Shown: positions 46,353 through 55,159, counted from the first letter of the stretch. The stretch is 64,000 nucleotides of DNA from Gammaproteobacteria bacterium (GCA_021325575.1 JAJPGW010000012.1:1-64000); one strand, 5' to 3'. Program-made: numbers and translations. Notes: a model not told the origin generated them from the sequence alone.

Positions 46353-49300
46353 TTAAAGTTTTTTGTCTTTATTCAACACAGACGTTTCCTGTGTTTTTGA
46401 GTCGGCAGATGTTTCTTTACTATCCGATGGTGAAAATGAACCATGCTGGACGAGTGGAGGGGTTTTGGTTGATTCAATTGATTTAATGTAATCTACTCTT
46501 GATTTCAAAAATGTTTTATACTGAGACATATCAGTATGGAATTTGACAGAGTCTAATTGATAAAGCGCTTCTGAAAAACAAGCTATTGCTTGATTATAAT
46601 GTCCATACTTACAATATTCTTCTGCGACAGTAACTAATCGTGGGGGATCATTCCCCAAAAAATCATTGACTTCTTTTGTGCATTTACCAGGTGGAATTTT
46701 TAAAAGAAGATCGAGGGCTCTGCGATGGACATGAAGCGCCATGTTGCATTGATGTACCTGACCGTAAGCAGCTTGTCGCAGAAAATAAACCTGTGAAAGC
46801 AGTTTATTTTGGTACGTATTTAAATCAGATTGCTTCGTTTTTTTGTCATTCAGGGCTAGTTCAAGAGCCTCTGTATAACATTTAAAAGCAGAAAAATTTT
46901 GTTGAGCGTTGAAATAGGATTCCCCTTTTTCGAATATTTTTTTTGCTCGATTTGCAGTATTTTTTTTCTCAGATTCTGTGGTGGACGGAGTTTGCAGATA
47001 CTGCTGTGCGACTTTGACATTTTCATCTTTGACGATAGCTAATGAAGAAATGAGAGCTTGATCAAGTGCAGGTTGATTTTGTGAACCAACAAAACGAAGA
47101 AACTCAGGAGATGGTTGTGATGAATACGACACTAAACAATCCATCACAGTTTGACCTGTTTGACCCGTTGGGCTTAACAATGCACCCACGATAGCAGCAT
47201 TTAAGTCTTTATTATTTTCATTGAGCGCAAATTGGAATAAAGCATTTATACCCAAATTATTATATGAAAAAATGAGGTCGACACCCTTTGCATGAATGCC
47301 ACCTTTTAATAAAGCTAGCACCAATATTTCTTTAAATTCTTGATCTTTTTTTGCTAAATGAAATAAATGATGTAAGGCGCCAGCGCGAGAAAAAGTTAAT
47401 AGACCCTTAGACATTTTTTGGAATTCAGCACGCATTTCTTCTTGTATAAGTAATCTAACATCGGTACCTTCTTTTTCTTCGGCGAATCTAAATAATTGTT
47501 GAATAAATTGAGGATTACGTAAATTGAACACCGGCAGATCTGATAGTATATTTTCGGATTGGATAATTTGTGCAAACCGTTTTTTAAGATTACCACCTTC
47601 ATCAGAGGATCTAATTAATTCAAAAAAAAGCTCGCAAACTTCGGGACTCTTTAGCATTTTCACAATTGCAAATGGAGAATTTATTCTCGGATTTTGATTA
47701 ATTTCAATAATATAATTTATTAGACATTTTTTTAATTCGTCGTTTTGTTCTGCTAGTTTGAAAAGTTCCAGCATGTGTTTTGGATCATGACTGAAATTGT
47801 CCAGAATATATTTTGTATAATTTATTATGGATTTGGTTAGTTCGTATGCAAATGTAGACTGATTTTGTTTGTTGGCTAACTCTAAAAAAATAACGAATAT
47901 ATCAGGTTTTTGAAGTTTTTCTAAGAACTGCTCGAATGAACTGTTGTTAAGAACTCGAAAAAAAATAATGTGAGATTTTGCCAATTCTAAAAATCTTAAA
48001 AATAAGTCAGGATGGTCAGAAACTAGCAGTTGAAATGCATTTATGCTTTTATTATCTCTAAGATGAATTGCACTTGCTATCCTACTTCGAATCTGTTCAT
48101 CTTTTTCAGCCAAATTAAATAATGCGAGAGCTAATTTTCTATTTTTAAGGATGCTCGCCAAACCTGAAACATTGTCTTTATCAACTCGGACCAGCGCTTC
48201 GGCTATTGCTTTTCGTAACGGTGGGCTATCCTGTGCTTTTTGGAAAAGGTTCTCTAACAATTCCGGCGATACTACCCGCAAAAAATGAAGTCCTCTATGT
48301 GCAAGCAGAGATTCTGGTGAATTCTCGAGAATGGTATCGTAAGCAGGAAATTTTAATTCCTGCTCTGGGTTAAAAGAGGCAACTTCTATGGAAATTGAGG
48401 TTCCTAACTGTCGCATTATATCAGTAGCAATTTTCTTTTTGTCACCTCTAAATCGTTCCCCCATATTGGGATCATAAAATTCCCATTCCCCCTCATCATA
48501 TTTTAAATGACCCGTGTGATTTTTTGCATGAACTAAACAAATATTGCCTTCTATCGTTTTTTCATCTAATACAGATGATAAAGTAGTTTCAAAATCTCCC
48601 GAAATTTTAATATGTTTTTGCACCGATTTTATTTCATATATATCTTTATCATCTTTTTTTTCTTTGAAAACGGAGATTTCCAAATGACTTCGGCTAACTG
48701 TTTCTTCGGGATCCTTTTTTGTTTTTGGTCTTGTAATTTGATGTGCAGCGGGTTTTAGTATGGTGTTTTGATCCACGCCGGGTGTTAAATAGTTTGAATA
48801 TATACGTTGATAGCTTGAGCCAGGATGATCCACTTGAAGTGGTACTGCATATTGAATTCCTAAGCTAATTAACGCTCTTAAGTTTTTGGGCTGTGCAGGA
48901 TTCTTTTTTGATTCTTGCATCTTAACTTCATGGTCAAGAGAACCATTCCTTCCATCCCACGCTTTGATTTGTTTTTCCCAGCCTTCCCAATCCTTATGGA
49001 GCGCATCGGTGAGAGAGAGTCCAAAACAATATCCCTCATGCAAATTTATTAACATATTTTCAAGCTGATTAAATTCAATATCAAATTGATCTGATAAATA
49101 TGCACCATCCCGTTGTTGATTTAATCGTAGGCATTGTGCTTTTATAAATTGTTTATAATCTCCAGATAAATCTTCATGTGGACTTTCGAAAAACTTTTTA
49201 AATTCTTGTTCGATTTCTGAGAGATTGTTATCAGGAATTTTTTTTGCTCTGAAGAAAGCAATCATTCCTTTGTTATAGCGATTAACTATTTTTCTCTGGA

Positions 49301-49517
49301 TAAATTCTTTAAATCTAGGGTGATTGGCCAAAAAGGTTGAATATTCAGCATAGCTCGTTTCTTCCATAAATTTATTTAAGGCTTTGCTAAATTCATTAGC
49401 TGCTGTCGCATCATTTTTGTTTAAATGGTCAATAAACTCCGATGCATATTCTTGTACAGCAGTAATGCTGATAAAGCGTCTGAATTTTCGTAATATTACA
49501 TCTTGATGACCAAACAT
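46353..49517 (-). CDS. Large protein with YopT/AvrPphB-like cysteine protease motif, helical repeats and TPRs (candidate effector)
   Basis: A 1054-residue protein. Three motifs fit peptidase family C58: GYCFGLS (Cys164), NHTGHLKYDEG (His334) and FYDPNMGE (Asp349). The His-Asp spacing is 15 and the DPN(x)G ending is as in YopT and AvrPphB. Residues ~405-860 form at least eight helical repeats of the form LFxLAxKDxxLxxxIxxAI. Residues ~880-1010 contain TPR-like helices (GESYFNAQQNFSAFKCYTEALEL). The last 40 residues are polar and Ser/Lys/Asp-rich. No signal peptide is visible. It is a candidate translocated protease with an alpha-solenoid targeting arm. The distance between Cys164 and His334 is longer than in the classic family because of a 110-residue insert. 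Confidence 0.68.
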   Translation of the reverse strand: MFGHQDVILRKFRRFISITAVQEYASEFIDHLNKNDATAANEFSKALNKFMEETSYAEYSTFLANHPRFKEFIQRKIVNRYNKGMIAFFRAKKIPDNNLSEIEQEFKKFFESPHEDLSGDYKQFIKAQCLRLNQQRDGAYLSDQFDIEFNQLENMLINLHEGYCFGLSLTDALHKDWEGWEKQIKAWDGRNGSLDHEVKMQESKKNPAQPKNLRALISLGIQYAVPLQVDHPGSSYQRIYSNYLTPGVDQNTILKPAAHQITRPKTKKDPEETVSRSHLEISVFKEKKDDKDIYEIKSVQKHIKISGDFETTLSSVLDEKTIEGNICLVHAKNHTGHLKYDEGEWEFYDPNMGERFRGDKKKIATDIMRQLGTSISIEVASFNPEQELKFPAYDTILENSPESLLAHRGLHFLRVVSPELLENLFQKAQDSPPLRKAIAEALVRVDKDNVSGLASILKNRKLALALFNLAEKDEQIRSRIASAIHLRDNKSINAFQLLVSDHPDLFLRFLELAKSHIIFFRVLNNSSFEQFLEKLQKPDIFVIFLELANKQNQSTFAYELTKSIINYTKYILDNFSHDPKHMLELFKLAEQNDELKKCLINYIIEINQNPRINSPFAIVKMLKSPEVCELFFELIRSSDEGGNLKKRFAQIIQSENILSDLPVFNLRNPQFIQQLFRFAEEKEGTDVRLLIQEEMRAEFQKMSKGLLTFSRAGALHHLFHLAKKDQEFKEILVLALLKGGIHAKGVDLIFSYNNLGINALFQFALNENNKDLNAAIVGALLSPTGQTGQTVMDCLVSYSSQPSPEFLRFVGSQNQPALDQALISSLAIVKDENVKVAQQYLQTPSTTESEKKNTANRAKKIFEKGESYFNAQQNFSAFKCYTEALELALNDKKTKQSDLNTYQNKLLSQVYFLRQAAYGQVHQCNMALHVHRRALDLLLKIPPGKCTKEVNDFLGNDPPRLVTVAEEYCKYGHYNQAIACFSEALYQLDSVKFHTDMSQYKTFLKSRVDYIKSIESTKTPPLVQHGSFSPSDSKETSADSKTQETSVLNKDKKL

Positions 49518-49691
49518 TTGAATGATTGCCTCGTTTTTATAATTATAACAATTAATTGCACACTTAGTCCCATTCTGTCTTTATTTGCTTTAACAACATA
49601 ACTTATTGTTAATTATATACTTTCCCTTATATTTATTTTTTTATGCCAATCTAGTATGTAATATCTTGACGTTATTAATCCATATTGGGCG

Positions 49692-49711
49692 AGAATTAAA
49701 CAAGTCTTAAA
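49692..49711. promoter_or_regulatory. Weak PmrA-box-like TTAA-N7-TTAA
   Basis: TTAA at 49696-49699 and 49707-49710, spaced 11 bp. The minus-strand reading matches 12 of 18 consensus positions and lies ~175 bp before the 1054-residue gene; the plus-strand reading (10 of 18) lies ~85 bp before the pilin. This is the largest gene-free gap in the window (49518-49795). Apart from this site and a TATAAT at 49741-49746, nothing else was seen in it. Confidence 0.25.
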
Positions 49712-49795
49712 AACCCCAAAAACTCCAAAACAATTAACGTTATAATTAAAGTATCTTTCGCAGAAAGCGTGCCGTTTTATTTTTGGAGGTTTCCA

Positions 49796-50221
49796 ATGAA
49801 AGCGAGATCACGCGGGTTTACGATTCTCGAGCTTTTGATCAGTCTTGCTGTGATTGCGGTGCTGGGATCGATTGCGGTTCCTTCTTATAAAAATTATTTG
49901 CGTCGTGCTTATTTCAATGAATTAGTCCAGGCAGCTGAACCTTACAAAGAGGCGATTGATCTCTGCATTAAAAAAACTAAAACCACGAAAGGCTGTGATG
50001 CGGGAAAAAATAAAATTCCAGCAGCGATTGCTGTTGAAACAGGTCCTGTTGCCTCTTTGATTGTGGCCAATGGCATTATCAAAGTGACACCCGTTCCAAA
50101 ATATGGAATTAAAGAAACCGATACATTAATTATGACGCCGATTGTGAATGATGGCACCGTGACTTGGGCGAATTCGGGTGGCGGTGTTTTGGCAGGCTAT
50201 CTCAGAACGACAGAAGGCTGA
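49796..50221 (+). CDS. Type IV pilin-like protein (prepilin)
   Basis: A 141-residue prepilin. The leader MKARSRG is followed by FTILELLISLAVIAVLGSIAV: cleavage after Gly, N-methylated Phe and Glu5 of the mature pilin are all present. The C-terminal part has a Cys pair (DLCIKKTKTTKGC) that could form a small disulfide loop. ATG 49796 is taken because TGGAGG precedes it; the extra nine codons upstream are not pilin-like. It could be a major pilin or a minor/competence pseudopilin. It is the first gene of a short operon with the receiver protein. Confidence 0.88.
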   Translation: MKARSRGFTILELLISLAVIAVLGSIAVPSYKNYLRRAYFNELVQAAEPYKEAIDLCIKKTKTTKGCDAGKNKIPAAIAVETGPVASLIVANGIIKVTPVPKYGIKETDTLIMTPIVNDGTVTWANSGGGVLAGYLRTTEG

Positions 50222-50226
50222 CATTT

Positions 50227-50631
50227 ATGATATCACATGATAATAAGAAAAATTTCCGTATTTTAGCTGTCAACAATGAAATTACTTTGCTAAATTCACT
50301 GAAGCGCATGTTAGAAAAACAACACGAAGTCATCACCGTAGAAAACGGTCGTGCGGCGTTAGAATTATTATTTGAAGGCGCAGCGCATTTTGATGTGATT
50401 ATCTCGGATTTAAACATGTCAGAAATTAATGGCGATGACATTTACCGATTTTTAGCGGAAAAGTATCCTGGATTCGAACAACGCATTATTTTTATTACGC
50501 ATGATATGATTTCAGGCAATGCAAAAGAATTTTTAAAAAATATCAAAAATGTCTTAGTAAAAAAACCGTTTACCCGCGAAGAATTATTTCAAGCCTTGAA
50601 TGCCATTCCACAACCAGGAGATAACAAATGA
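50227..50631 (+). CDS. Single-domain response-regulator receiver protein with altered acidic pocket
   Basis: A 134-residue stand-alone receiver domain. The phosphoacceptor is Asp61 (VIISDLNMS), with Thr91 and Lys113 (VKKPF) in place. The conserved acidic pair, normally VDDE, is Asn16-Asn17-Glu18 (ILAVNNEITLL), which would weaken Mg2+ binding. It starts 5 bp after the pilin stop and overlaps the next gene by ATGA. It has no output domain, so it would act by protein contact, perhaps on pilus function. Confidence 0.85.
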   Translation: MISHDNKKNFRILAVNNEITLLNSLKRMLEKQHEVITVENGRAALELLFEGAAHFDVIISDLNMSEINGDDIYRFLAEKYPGFEQRIIFITHDMISGNAKEFLKNIKNVLVKKPFTREELFQALNAIPQPGDNK

Positions 50632-50861
50632 AATCACTGACGACGCTTGTTGGAATCGCTTTAATTATTTTTGGGATCATTTCTTTAGGCTATCAAGGGT
50701 TTCATTACACTCAGCAGGAAAAAATTGCCCAATTGGGTGATTTGCAGGTGACGGCTCAAACTGAAAAAACGGTCTATTTCCCGCCGATTGTGGGTGGCTT
50801 ATCCTTGGCAGCGGGGATTGTGCTGGTCCTTATTGCCAGGATTAAGAACAAATCCAGGTAA
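50628..50861 (+). CDS. Small two-TM membrane protein
   Basis: A 77-residue protein with hydrophobic helices at ~3-25 and ~52-70 and a ~25-residue periplasmic-type loop between (QEKIAQLGDLQVTAQTEKTV). Conserved small proteins of this layout occur in many proteobacteria, but I cannot name the family with certainty. Translationally coupled to the receiver gene by a 4-bp overlap. Confidence 0.75.
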   Translation: MKSLTTLVGIALIIFGIISLGYQGFHYTQQEKIAQLGDLQVTAQTEKTVYFPPIVGGLSLAAGIVLVLIARIKNKSR

Positions 50862-50920
50862 ATTTCATTGGATAATCAGCCATTCCGATGGCAAAATACC
50901 GCATTGAATTAAAAAATTAT

Positions 50921-50946
50921 CGTCATCCCCGCGAAAGTGGGGATGA
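50921..50946. repeat. Palindromic repeat TCATCCCC...GGGGATGA
   Basis: An 8-bp perfect inverted repeat around GCGAAAGT. It is the same family as the GTCATCCCG repeat at 25400-25426. It lies between the small membrane gene and the ABC exporter, just before a TATAAT-type box. Confidence 0.75.
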
Positions 50947-50976
50947 TGGAAATATTCCTAGTATAATGAGTTAGAT

Positions 50977-51819
50977 ATGTTATCTATTTCCAAATCAATG
51001 GATCAATCCGTTACCCTAACCGATAGCAATGATGGTTTACTCTGGGCTGGATTAAAAGACTTCTGGCAAGGCCTAAAGCTCTGGAAGATGGTTGGCTATT
51101 TAGGCTGGGAAGACGTCCGGCAGCGCTATATTCGGACCTTTTTGGGCCCCCTTTGGTTAATCATTGGGACGGCCATTTGGGCCGGTGCCATGAGTTTTGT
51201 TATGGCATCGCTATTTGGCAACAGCATCTTGCAGACCCTGCCCTTTATCGCGGCGGGTACGATTTTATGGAATTTCATGGCGCATACCATGAATGACGGG
51301 TGTATTTTATTTATTAATTACACGGGGATTATTCATTCTATTGCATTGCCCATGTCCGTGCATGTGCTGCGATTTTTGATTCGCAATTTTATTATTTTTT
51401 TGCATAATTTTGTGATTTTTATTCTTGTTTTTCTTGTGTGTCATGTCAGTTTTAACATGAATACCTTGCTAGTTATTCCCGGCCTTTTTCTACTGTTGTT
51501 AAATGCGTTATGGGTGGGAACCTTGTTTGGCATCATGAACACCCGCTATCGCGATGTGCAGCAAATTATTACGACCAGTATGTCCGTGCTGCCGTTTATC
51601 ACACCGATTTTCTGGGAACGAAGTTTCTTAAAAAAACACGTCTGGATTGCAAATATTAATCCTTTTTATCATGCGATCGAAATTGTACGCGCGCCACTAC
51701 TCGGACAAGCGGCACCCATGCTTTCGTGGGAAGTGATGTTGGTGACAGGCATACTCGGCAGTTTATTTACGCTGGTTTTGTATTCTAAATTTCGCTATCG
51801 AATCATTTTCTGGGTCTAG
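50977..51819 (+). CDS. wzm: ABC-2 type polysaccharide export permease (Wzm-like)
   Basis: A 280-residue membrane subunit with six TM helices. The amphipathic start REDVRQRYIRTFLGPLWLIIG variant (here EDVRQRYIRTFLGPLWLIIG) and the later FITPIFWERSF and NPFYHAIEIVRAPLLG are characteristic of Wzm/TagG-type permeases that export lipid-linked O-antigen, capsule or teichoic-like chains. It pairs with the ATPase that follows by 8 bp. No glycosyltransferase genes are nearby, so the glycan is unknown. Confidence 0.88.
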   Translation: MLSISKSMDQSVTLTDSNDGLLWAGLKDFWQGLKLWKMVGYLGWEDVRQRYIRTFLGPLWLIIGTAIWAGAMSFVMASLFGNSILQTLPFIAAGTILWNFMAHTMNDGCILFINYTGIIHSIALPMSVHVLRFLIRNFIIFLHNFVIFILVFLVCHVSFNMNTLLVIPGLFLLLLNALWVGTLFGIMNTRYRDVQQIITTSMSVLPFITPIFWERSFLKKHVWIANINPFYHAIEIVRAPLLGQAAPMLSWEVMLVTGILGSLFTLVLYSKFRYRIIFWV

Positions 51820-51827
51820 AGGCAGCA

Positions 51828-52589
51828 ATGGCAAAGATTGTTTTAAATAATGTCGAAATTAATTATCCCATTTATGATGACCAGCATTATTCACTGCGTC
51901 GTACATTAGTGAATTTGACCACACGCGGAAAATTGTACCGCGATACGCTTTCTACTAGTTATCGTGCTCTCGATAATATTTCTTTTACGTTGCAACAAGG
52001 TGATCGATTAGGGTTAATTGGAAATAATGGTGCAGGCAAAACCACATTGCTTAAAACCATGGCGCAACTCTATAAACCCACTCGCGGCAGCATTACCATT
52101 GAAGGCAAAGTTTCGACTCTTTTTGATGTGTGCATGGGGATCGATATTGATCGCAGTGGTTATCATAATATTTTTTATATGGGCGCCTTGTTGGGTCTGA
52201 CGCGAGCACAAATTAAAACATTAGTAAAAGACATCGAAGATTTTTGCGAGATCGGATCTTTTTTAAATATGCCGGTCCGGACTTATTCTGCTGGTATGCG
52301 CATTCGGTTGGGATTTGCAATTTGTACCTGCATTGATCCGACGATTCTGTTATTGGATGAGGCCATTGGCGTTGGCGATAAACATTTTATTGCAAAAGCA
52401 TCCGCGCGTGCCAAGGCCTTATATGACCGTGCGGAAATTCTGGTATTGGCGTCCCATTCGATCGATGTTTTAAAAGAATTTTGTAATAAAGCACTATGGC
52501 TGCACAAAGGAAAAATGGTAATGTTAGGAGACGTGGACGATGTGTTAAAAGCCTATGCGACGCGTCCGGAATTAGCGGAAACTACTTAA
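51828..52589 (+). CDS. wzt: ABC polysaccharide export ATP-binding protein (Wzt-like)
   Basis: A 253-residue ATPase. Walker A is GNNGAGKTT, the ABC signature is YSAGMRIRLGFAI, Walker B ILLLDEAIGVGD, and the switch His is in ASHSIDVL. It lacks the C-terminal carbohydrate-binding domain of long Wzt proteins, so chain-length or end-cap recognition must reside elsewhere. GAGG ribosome site. Confidence 0.9.
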   Translation: MAKIVLNNVEINYPIYDDQHYSLRRTLVNLTTRGKLYRDTLSTSYRALDNISFTLQQGDRLGLIGNNGAGKTTLLKTMAQLYKPTRGSITIEGKVSTLFDVCMGIDIDRSGYHNIFYMGALLGLTRAQIKTLVKDIEDFCEIGSFLNMPVRTYSAGMRIRLGFAICTCIDPTILLLDEAIGVGDKHFIAKASARAKALYDRAEILVLASHSIDVLKEFCNKALWLHKGKMVMLGDVDDVLKAYATRPELAETT

Positions 52590-52613
52590 TGTAAAAAAAC
52601 CAAGGAGGGTGTT

Positions 52614-53189
52614 ATGCGTTTTGTTCATACTGCGTGTGCGTTTATTTTATTCTTATTTTCTTCATCACTCTATGCTGCAACAGAAACTTACACCCTTGAT
52701 CCATCCCATTCCTTTGTCGAATGGCAAATCAGCCATTTTGATTTTTCACATCCCACTGGAAAATGGTACGTGGAAGGAACGTTAAAACTTGATGAAAAAA
52801 ATCCAAAAGATAGCCAGATTACGATCAATATCCCTATTGCAAATCTCGTAACGGGAATTCCAAAACTTGACGAGCATCTGAAAAGCGCAGACTTTTTTGA
52901 TGCTGCGAAATATCCTGTGGCGACTTTCGTCAGTAACAAAATTGAAATGACTGGCGATAAATCCGCAAAAGTCTATGGAACATTGACCGTTCATGGTGTC
53001 TCAAAACCCATTGTTCTCAATGTGAAGTTAAATAAAATTGGCATGAGCCCGATTGCTAACAAGAAAACGGCAGGATTTGCTGCATCGACCCAATTAAAAC
53101 GCTCTGATTTTGGCATCAATGCTTATTTGCCAGGATTAGGTGATGAAGTCGATATTCATATTGAATCCGAAGCCAATTTAGCAGGTTAA
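52614..53189 (+). CDS. YceI-family periplasmic protein (first copy)
   Basis: A 191-residue lipocalin-like YceI protein with a signal peptide (residues 1-21, ending YAA). The body shows YTLDPSHSFVEWQISHFDFS, KLDEHLKSADFFDAAKYP and GTLTVHGVSKPIVL, the typical YceI motifs. These proteins bind polyisoprenoids such as ubiquinone precursors in the periplasm. AAGGAGG precedes the ATG. First gene of a three-gene set with a cytochrome b561. Confidence 0.92.
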   Translation: MRFVHTACAFILFLFSSSLYAATETYTLDPSHSFVEWQISHFDFSHPTGKWYVEGTLKLDEKNPKDSQITINIPIANLVTGIPKLDEHLKSADFFDAAKYPVATFVSNKIEMTGDKSAKVYGTLTVHGVSKPIVLNVKLNKIGMSPIANKKTAGFAASTQLKRSDFGINAYLPGLGDEVDIHIESEANLAG

Positions 53190-53191
53190 TT

Positions 53192-53734
53192 ATGCGAATA
53201 AAAAACTCTAGCGAACGCTATGGTGTCATTGCGATTTTTTTGCATTGGATCATGGCGTTATTGGTTTTGACGATGATTCCGCTGGGATTAATTATGGTGG
53301 AATTACCAAATAGCGCACAAAAATTAAAATTATTTGGTTTGCACAAGGAACTGGGTGTTTTAATTTTGGCGCTAATTATTGTGCGATTGAGTTGGCGTAT
53401 TATAAATTGGGTGCCGGCTTTGCCGATGTATATGCCATCGTGGGAAAAGCTCGCAGCACGAGCGGTGCATCTTGCATTTTATTTTTTTCTGTTTGCGATG
53501 CCGATTACGGGTTGGATGATGTCATCGGCTGCGGGCCTGCCGGTTTCTTTTTTCGGTTTATTCGTATTACCGGATATCGTTCCTGCGAATGAAAATCTAC
53601 AAAACTTTTTTGCCAATGTACATGAAACGTTTGCTTATATTCTAATTGCTTTAATTTGCTTACATGTCGCTGCTGCATTTCGCCATTATTTTAAATATCA
53701 TGATGATGTCTTAAAAAGGATGATTGAACCATGA
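53192..53734 (+). CDS. cybB: Cytochrome b561 (di-haem membrane protein)
   Basis: A 180-residue, four-TM protein of the prokaryotic b561 family. Haem-ligand histidines are placed in HWIMALLVL (helix 1), LHKELGVLIL (helix 2) and VHETFAYILIALICLHVAAAFRHYF (helix 4). It could oxidise ubiquinol or transfer electrons to superoxide. Two base pairs after the first YceI, and overlapping the second by ATGA. Confidence 0.92.
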   Translation: MRIKNSSERYGVIAIFLHWIMALLVLTMIPLGLIMVELPNSAQKLKLFGLHKELGVLILALIIVRLSWRIINWVPALPMYMPSWEKLAARAVHLAFYFFLFAMPITGWMMSSAAGLPVSFFGLFVLPDIVPANENLQNFFANVHETFAYILIALICLHVAAAFRHYFKYHDDVLKRMIEP

Positions 53735-54303
53735 AAAAAGGGTTAACGTTATTTTTAATTAGTTGTTTGCTCTGTGTTGCGCAAGTGACTTATGCGGCAA
53801 AATCCTGGAAGATCATTCCGGAAAAAAGTAAGCTAACTTTCACGGCGATACAAAACAATTCGCCAGTCACGGGACAATTTAAAAATTTTACGGGTGATAT
53901 TGCGTTTGATCCTAAAGATTTAAATGGAAGTCATGTAAATATTGTCATCGACATGAAATCCGTTACGACATCCTACGGGACAGTTGCTGATACCTTAAAA
54001 ACGCCAGAATGGTTTGATGTGAATAAATATCCGCAGGCACTTTTTGCCGCAGATTATATCGTGGAAGATGCGAAAGCAGGGCATAACGCTTATATGGCTT
54101 CTGGCAAATTAACTATTCGTGATAAAACGGTGCCTATCGTAGTGCATTTTGTGCTGGATCAATATTCAGATAAATTGGCGCATGTGAAAGGTGATACAGA
54201 ATTTGCTCGAACAAAATTTAATGTTGGGACTGGCGAATGGGCCAAAACAGATGCGATCAAAGATAATGTGAAAGTTGAATTTGATATTACCGCGATGTCA
54301 TGA
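53731..54303 (+). CDS. YceI-family periplasmic protein (second copy)
   Basis: A 190-residue YceI protein with its own signal peptide (residues 1-22, ending TYAA). Motifs include SKLTFTAIQNNSPVTGQFKNF, DTLKTPEWFDVNKYP and GKLTIRDKTVPIVVHF. It is only moderately similar to the first copy, so it is not a recent duplication. The YceI-b561-YceI sandwich suggests that the two lipocalins hand quinone-like lipids to the haem protein. Confidence 0.92.
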   Translation: MKKGLTLFLISCLLCVAQVTYAAKSWKIIPEKSKLTFTAIQNNSPVTGQFKNFTGDIAFDPKDLNGSHVNIVIDMKSVTTSYGTVADTLKTPEWFDVNKYPQALFAADYIVEDAKAGHNAYMASGKLTIRDKTVPIVVHFVLDQYSDKLAHVKGDTEFARTKFNVGTGEWAKTDAIKDNVKVEFDITAMS

Positions 54304-54305
54304 CC

Positions 54306-54327
54306 ACGTCGTCCCGCGGGACGACGT
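54306..54327. repeat. Perfect 22-bp palindrome between convergent operons
   Basis: ACGTCGTCCCG followed at once by CGGGACGACGT, with no loop. It begins 3 bp after the YceI stop and 50 bp from the convergent coaX stop. It may be a terminator cruciform or a repeat of the GTCGTCCC family; there is no T-run. Confidence 0.75.
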
Positions 54328-54376
54328 ATTATACAAAGCAAAACAAAAGTTAAAAAAAGCAAAAAGACAGATAAAC

Positions 54377-55150
54377 TTACAACGATAATTGATAAGCTTT
54401 ATTTAATCCGAATAGTACCAAATCCGGCAAAATCACATTAAATAACGATTTATCTTTATAAAGCTGAGAAAAACCGCCTGTGCCGATCACCGTTACGGAT
54501 TCGCCGTTGAATAATTGTGATTTGAAGCCATTTACAATTTCTTTTAGCGCTCCAAGTTGACCGTAATAGAGACCTGCTTGAATACTTTCACGAGTTGTTT
54601 GGCCAAGATAGGAGCTCGGTTCTTCGATATCGACAGCCATCAATTTAGCCGTGTTGGATTTTAATGATTCCATAGCTAATCGCATGCCGGCTAAAATGGT
54701 GCCGCCTAGATAATCGCGTTTGTTGTTGATCGCACAAATAGTGGTAGCAGTCCCCATATCAACCACAATTAGGTTTTTATCAGGATAGGTATTGACTGCG
54801 CCGATTGCGTTGGCAATTTTATCTGCGCCGACTTCTTTGGGGTTTTTGTATTTAATATTTAAACCCGTTTTTACGCCAGCTTGCAGGGTAAAATAAGTCG
54901 CATTTTTAAAATAAAGAGAAATCGCGTGACGCAAGGTAAAATCACTGCTTGGGACGACGGAAGAAACTGCCACTGCAGAAATTTTTTCAGGATTAATTTT
55001 ATTAAACTGTAAAATATTCAGTAAAAATATACCAAATTGATCCGCGGTCCCAATCATGTGGGTCGCATATCGAAAACGCATGGTTAAATTTTCTTTATCA
55101 AACACGCCGGCGAAAATATGGGTATTGCCAACATCGAGACAGAGTAGCAT
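54377..55150 (-). CDS. coaX: Type III pantothenate kinase
   Basis: A 257-residue acetate/sugar kinase-fold enzyme that phosphorylates pantothenate, the first step to CoA. Motifs: LCLDVGNTHIFAG (phosphate 1), GADKIANAIGA, VVDMGTATT (phosphate 2) and GGTILAGMRLAMESL. AGGAGAAA precedes the ATG. It is last in a panG-panB-panC-panD-coaX operon, so synthesis and activation of pantothenate are co-ordinated. Confidence 0.95.
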   Translation of the reverse strand: MLLCLDVGNTHIFAGVFDKENLTMRFRYATHMIGTADQFGIFLLNILQFNKINPEKISAVAVSSVVPSSDFTLRHAISLYFKNATYFTLQAGVKTGLNIKYKNPKEVGADKIANAIGAVNTYPDKNLIVVDMGTATTICAINNKRDYLGGTILAGMRLAMESLKSNTAKLMAVDIEEPSSYLGQTTRESIQAGLYYGQLGALKEIVNGFKSQLFNGESVTVIGTGGFSQLYKDKSLFNVILPDLVLFGLNKAYQLSL

Positions 55151-55159
55151 GGGTTTCTC

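Noticed and set aside
50977-52589. Antibiotic or type I secretion ABC exporter
   Set aside because: The permease and ATPase have Wzm/Wzt motifs and order; no HlyD partner is present.
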